Of a stretch of DNA of 16,098 nt, positions 13,306-16,098 are shown piece after piece. The notes under the pieces are model-generated. The model ran no database searches. It worked only from the letters and a program-made list of their open reading frames with translations, and was not told where the DNA came from. The position numbers and the translations under genes were made by a program. The DNA is taken from contig JAHFJU010000028.1 in assembly GCA_023245725.1 (NCBI GenBank), positions 1-16,098 of the forward strand, in the 5' to 3' direction. The stretch is from Candidatus Peregrinibacteria bacterium (GTDB lineage Bacteria; Patescibacteriota; Gracilibacteria; UBA1369; UM-FILTER-53-11). Positions within the stretch are counted from its first letter, which is position 1. Every line of letters begins with the position of its first letter.

Positions 13306-15642
13306 CTACTGAGCGGCTATTTCATCGATCGACACATCGTCTATCCAGACTTCTCCCTGTGGCAGATTTCGGTATGGCGGGCCGTAATCAGCATTACTCT
13401 GAGCAAATATTAAGCGATATACTCCTGCATAATTTTCTGCCGCCGTGAAAGTTCGTTCATATAAACGCCACTCGCCATTTGTATTAGGCAACATCGGTTC
13501 AAGAGGACTGCCAACTCTAAATTCAAAGTCTTCGTTTGCGCTTACTGTACCAATTCGAGGCAAAAGGGTGCCTCCATTAATGCGATACCACATACTCAAA
13601 TGATACTGATGACCCGGAATCGGATTGAACACTTGCGAAGCACCAAAATTACCCTGAGAAATTATGTGCAAACTTTGCGTGCCGCTATGCGATTGCTGCG
13701 AGGTAGTTTCAAGTGCAGACGGCTGCCCATAATATGTCCATCCAGCCAAACCATCTTGCTCCATATCGCCATCGTAAATAATTGGCGACTGTACATTTGG
13801 AATTTCTTCGATGCTAATATCATCTAAATATCCTTCACCAAAACTTATCGTAGAAATAGCTCTAAAGTCACTTGCAAAATCTGCTGGCACTACAAACTCA
13901 CGCGAGTAGGTCTGCCAGTCTGGACTAAACATTGCGATTATGGCTTTCTTCTTCTCAAAATCGGCATTCGAGTCATGAATACCAAGGTATGTATTCAAAG
14001 TCCCAGATAGAAGTTTATACTTTATAGAGTAGCGATATTTATGTCCCGCGAGAACTGGCACACCGAGCTGCTGAATTCCTTTATTTGTATTAAGGCTGTT
14101 AATATACATGCTTTGAATTCCGCTAATTGCAAAGTTATTTGATTTATTAAATATCGCACCAACACCCCAGTACCTCCAATTGTTTGCATCGATACCTGCT
14201 GCCTCCATATCACCATCGCGAAGTATATTTGAACCAGCAACGGCTGCACGAAGACCAATTACATACTGGCCCTCGTCTTGATCATTCGATGCGATTGTAA
14301 GTTGCGCTGTCTTTACACCACTACCTTGAGCCACAAAATGTAGAGTGAGTGTTGACGAAGCATGCCCCTGAATAACTGCGCGTGGCTGGGTCGTGACAGA
14401 GAATAATGCTGCATCTGAACCCGCCAAAACTGCGTTACCATTGAGCACCAATGCAGACTCCCCAAGATTTTCAATCGTGACATTCACATCACGCACATCG
14501 TTCACGCTCAAATTGCCAAATGAATAAACACCAGCATTTGAAATCGACGTTCCATTTATAGAAAGATTAATTTCAGCTGAACCTACTGCGACACTTGGAA
14601 TTCGCACACGTCCCAAATAAGAGACAAAACGCGATGCCTGCTCGCTCACAAAACTTCCAGTCGCAGCACTCATCATTATGTAGCTTGCATGTGAAAGTGA
14701 ATCCTCTGCCTCAAAACCAAGTGACATAAATTTTTTCGCTACCTGAGAAATCAGTACTGTTCCATCAGTACGCAGCGACGCAGAGCTACCATCAACAAAA
14801 TCGACAAGAACTTCTTTACCTGCATTCGCGCTATTTACATCGGCAAGTGTAACTGAGCCAAGAGCCGTGCCCGAAAGATTCACAGGAAATCCTGCAGATA
14901 CAGAGCCCGTTGCTTTAACTATAGAGGTGAGCTGCCCGTTGCGCATGACTCCAAATAATTTTTCGTCGTCGGTTGCAGTTACAGGATAAAGCACAGGGCT
15001 TGGTACTGCGATTACACTACGACGCGCCCATATACCTGCCTGCTCGTTATATATTTCAAGAGTATTAGATTCTGGATAATTCACGACAACATCGGTTCCA
15101 ACTGAAGAAAGCCCTGCTGCAGCACCTAACTGAAAAATAGTAGTGACTGTTAATTGATTATTTTCAAACCGAATACGTTGCACAGCTCCAGTTATAGAAA
15201 CAACGAGAATATCATCATGCTGAGCATTATTTTGCGGAACTATAATAGGATCAAAATAAATTTCACCAAAAAGATCTGCTTGAGCAACTGTTTGCCCCTG
15301 TGCATTAATTGCAAAAAATTTAAATACATTTTGGTCATTACGCGCAACAACCATTACATTACTTGCGCCATCACCAACCACATTTCCAATCACGGGAGAA
15401 GAGACTGGCACAAATCCATCTAGCCAGACCGGAAAGTTAGATAGCAAATTACCCTCGTAACTAAAGGCTTCGACGCTCCCCTCTTGCGAAACCACAACAC
15501 GCTCAAAACCGGGAGTGGCGACATCGAACTCTCCGACAGCTGGCTTAAAAAAGTCGTCATGCGCGAGTGATGCAGTGCTGAAGGCAAGTACACCGATGCA
15601 CAGTACCGACAGTGTGAGAAAATATTTTTTGAGTTTGCGCAT
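13306..15642 (-). CDS. Large exported protein: propeller-like region, HYDIN/ASH-type domain, two carbohydrate-binding-like domains
   Basis: The 778-residue product begins with a Sec signal peptide (MRKLKKY, core, cut near ASLA at 27). Residues about 30-350 are repeats of the type found in FG-GAP/VCBS or PQQ-like propellers (VVVSQEGSVEAFSYEG, SSPVIGNVVGDGASNVMVVA, SVTLADVNSANAGKEVLVDF). Residues about 355-470 resemble the HYDIN/ASH domain of choice-of-anchor D proteins (VNVTIENLGESALVL, FSVTTQP, LTIASNDQDEG). Two tandem jelly-roll modules follow, about 473-620 and 620-778, each opening with DGDME and a Trp-rich strand (WRYWG, WTYYG) and closing with DDISIEEI or DDVSIDEI, like carbohydrate-binding modules of the CBM4/9 group. 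No catalytic motif and no C-terminal anchor are seen. Probably a secreted or surface glycan-binding or adhesive protein. The start fits the signal peptide; no Shine-Dalgarno is seen. Confidence 0.85.
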   Translation of the reverse strand: MRKLKKYFLTLSVLCIGVLAFSTASLAHDDFFKPAVGEFDVATPGFERVVVSQEGSVEAFSYEGNLLSNFPVWLDGFVPVSSPVIGNVVGDGASNVMVVARNDQNVFKFFAINAQGQTVAQADLFGEIYFDPIIVPQNNAQHDDILVVSITGAVQRIRFENNQLTVTTIFQLGAAAGLSSVGTDVVVNYPESNTLEIYNEQAGIWARRSVIAVPSPVLYPVTATDDEKLFGVMRNGQLTSIVKATGSVSAGFPVNLSGTALGSVTLADVNSANAGKEVLVDFVDGSSASLRTDGTVLISQVAKKFMSLGFEAEDSLSHASYIMMSAATGSFVSEQASRFVSYLGRVRIPSVAVGSAEINLSINGTSISNAGVYSFGNLSVNDVRDVNVTIENLGESALVLNGNAVLAGSDAALFSVTTQPRAVIQGHASSTLTLHFVAQGSGVKTAQLTIASNDQDEGQYVIGLRAAVAGSNILRDGDMEAAGIDANNWRYWGVGAIFNKSNNFAISGIQSMYINSLNTNKGIQQLGVPVLAGHKYRYSIKYKLLSGTLNTYLGIHDSNADFEKKKAIIAMFSPDWQTYSREFVVPADFASDFRAISTISFGEGYLDDISIEEIPNVQSPIIYDGDMEQDGLAGWTYYGQPSALETTSQQSHSGTQSLHIISQGNFGASQVFNPIPGHQYHLSMWYRINGGTLLPRIGTVSANEDFEFRVGSPLEPMLPNTNGEWRLYERTFTAAENYAGVYRLIFAQSNADYGPPYRNLPQGEVWIDDVSIDEIAAQ
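13709..14226 (-). repeat. Tandem carbohydrate-binding-like modules (start motifs)
   Basis: Both modules of the large exported protein begin with the same peptide, DGDME, encoded by nearly identical DNA (GATGGTGATATGGAG near 14217 and GATGGCGATATGGAG near 13773). The rest has diverged strongly. This suggests an old internal duplication rather than a recent one. The range covers the start of module 2 and all of module 1, not both modules entire. Confidence 0.5.
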
Positions 15643-15737
15643 ATGCGGAGAGAGTTAAGAAAAGTTGGTTAATACGATTGAGAAATTTTCACCGGTGTAT
15701 TAATGCCGTCATCGATGATTGCATAAAATACAGTAGA
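15643..15737. other. Intergenic gap upstream of large exported protein
   Basis: This 95-base AT-rich gap lies between the stop of the HAF-repeat protein and the ATG of the large exported protein, both on the minus strand. I see no strong terminator, promoter or Shine-Dalgarno. The short size and same orientation allow co-transcription. Confidence 0.35.
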
Positions 15738-16098
15738 TTAAGGACGAGGAGCTGGAAGAACCTCAGGAAGTTTAATAATAAAAACATGCGCGCGATCTTC
15801 ACCTTCGCGCCAACCCATAGCAGTCACTTCACGTTTGTTGTTTATTGAGAGTGCATTATAAAAATAATATGAATCATTGGGTGTAAGTTTGTTTAAATCT
15901 ATCATCGCGCCGTTGATCCATATTACAGCCTTAAATCGACGCACAAGAATCGCGCGCTTAAAAACTGGGCTCAATGTAGTGCGATCTATAAGTGGCAGGT
16001 CATCAACAATATCTTCATCCCATACTAACCATGCCTGCCCAACAACATCACCCTGATTATTAATTCCTCTTGCCTGGGCACCAACGTAGGGACTAGCA
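15738..16098 (-). CDS. HAF-repeat extracellular protein (3' part; 5' end outside window)
   Basis: The minus-strand frame is open to the right edge, giving about 120 codons of the C-terminal end; no ATG is needed within the window because the gene begins beyond it. The peptide carries HAF-type repeats: ARGINNQGDVVGQAWLVW, then AVIWINGAMIDLNKLTPND, then YNALSINNKREVTAMG and RAHVFII. Each repeat has the INN.G.VVG turn and the (A/H)(V/F)(I/W) strand with a following D-L loop, as in probable extracellular HAF-family proteins that form beta-propeller-like structures. Function is unknown. The end is Pro-rich (LPEVLPAPRP). Same orientation as the next exported protein gene, 95 bases away, suggesting a pair of surface proteins. 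Confidence 0.8.
   Translation of the reverse strand, partial: ASPYVGAQARGINNQGDVVGQAWLVWDEDIVDDLPLIDRTTLSPVFKRAILVRRFKAVIWINGAMIDLNKLTPNDSYYFYNALSINNKREVTAMGWREGEDRAHVFIIKLPEVLPAPRP

Noticed and set aside
15738..15974. Reading the right-edge gene as a complete 78-residue ORF starting at 15974
   Set aside because: The codon at 15974 is TTG, and the frame continues open and with HAF-repeat sequence to the window edge, so it is the 3' part of a longer gene.
1..16098. tRNA, rRNA, CRISPR, insertion sequence or prophage
   Set aside because: No cloverleaf-like GC-rich segments, regularly spaced repeats, transposase motifs or phage genes were seen; nearly all sequence is accounted for by protein genes.

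Overview
This AT-rich window looks like a chromosomal piece of a small-genome bacterium of the Candidate Phyla Radiation (Patescibacteria). That is an inference, not a proof. Support comes from the gene mix (LytR-CpsA-Psr protein, S11 DD-carboxypeptidase, MraY, an ECF sigma factor beside a FecR/DUF5667-type membrane protein, LamG and HAF-repeat exported proteins), the tight packing with overlapping genes, the near absence of Shine-Dalgarno sequences, and -10 boxes almost touching several ATGs. UGA works as a stop here (the LCP and LamG genes end in TGA), which argues against the code-25 Gracilibacteria/Absconditabacteria. I saw no RNA gene, CRISPR array, transposase or phage gene.

Left part (1-7064): a lipoprotein gene, cut by the window edge, reads leftward. 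A 237-base divergent intergenic region separates it from a rightward run: a large secreted CAP-domain protein, an LCP family enzyme, a D,D-carboxypeptidase overlapping the LCP gene by 11 bases, and mraY. The last three handle the cell envelope: MraY makes lipid I, the carboxypeptidase trims peptidoglycan stem peptides, and LCP enzymes attach polymers to the wall.

Middle part (7033-12388, all minus strand): transcription runs from an exported LamG-domain protein with a PEF-CTERM-like tail into class I fructose-1,6-bisphosphatase (ATGA overlap), then an ECF sigma factor, then a single-pass protein with a cytoplasmic N-terminal region, an external FecR domain and a DUF5667-like helical region. 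The last two probably form a sigma/anti-sigma (envelope-sensing) pair. The FecR-type gene overlaps the tail of mraY by 32 bases and holds a perfect, very GC-rich 16-bp inverted repeat just before its membrane segment.

Right part (12389-16098): a TerC-family membrane protein faces right with a promoter that predicts a leaderless mRNA. Facing it is a large exported protein (propeller-like region, HYDIN/ASH-type domain, two tandem carbohydrate-binding-like domains), preceded by the 3' part of a HAF-repeat protein gene. The window is therefore dominated by envelope synthesis, surface proteins and a likely envelope-responsive regulator. The least expected signals are the inverted repeat in the FecR-type gene, a degenerate second CAP domain, and the PEF-CTERM-like tail.
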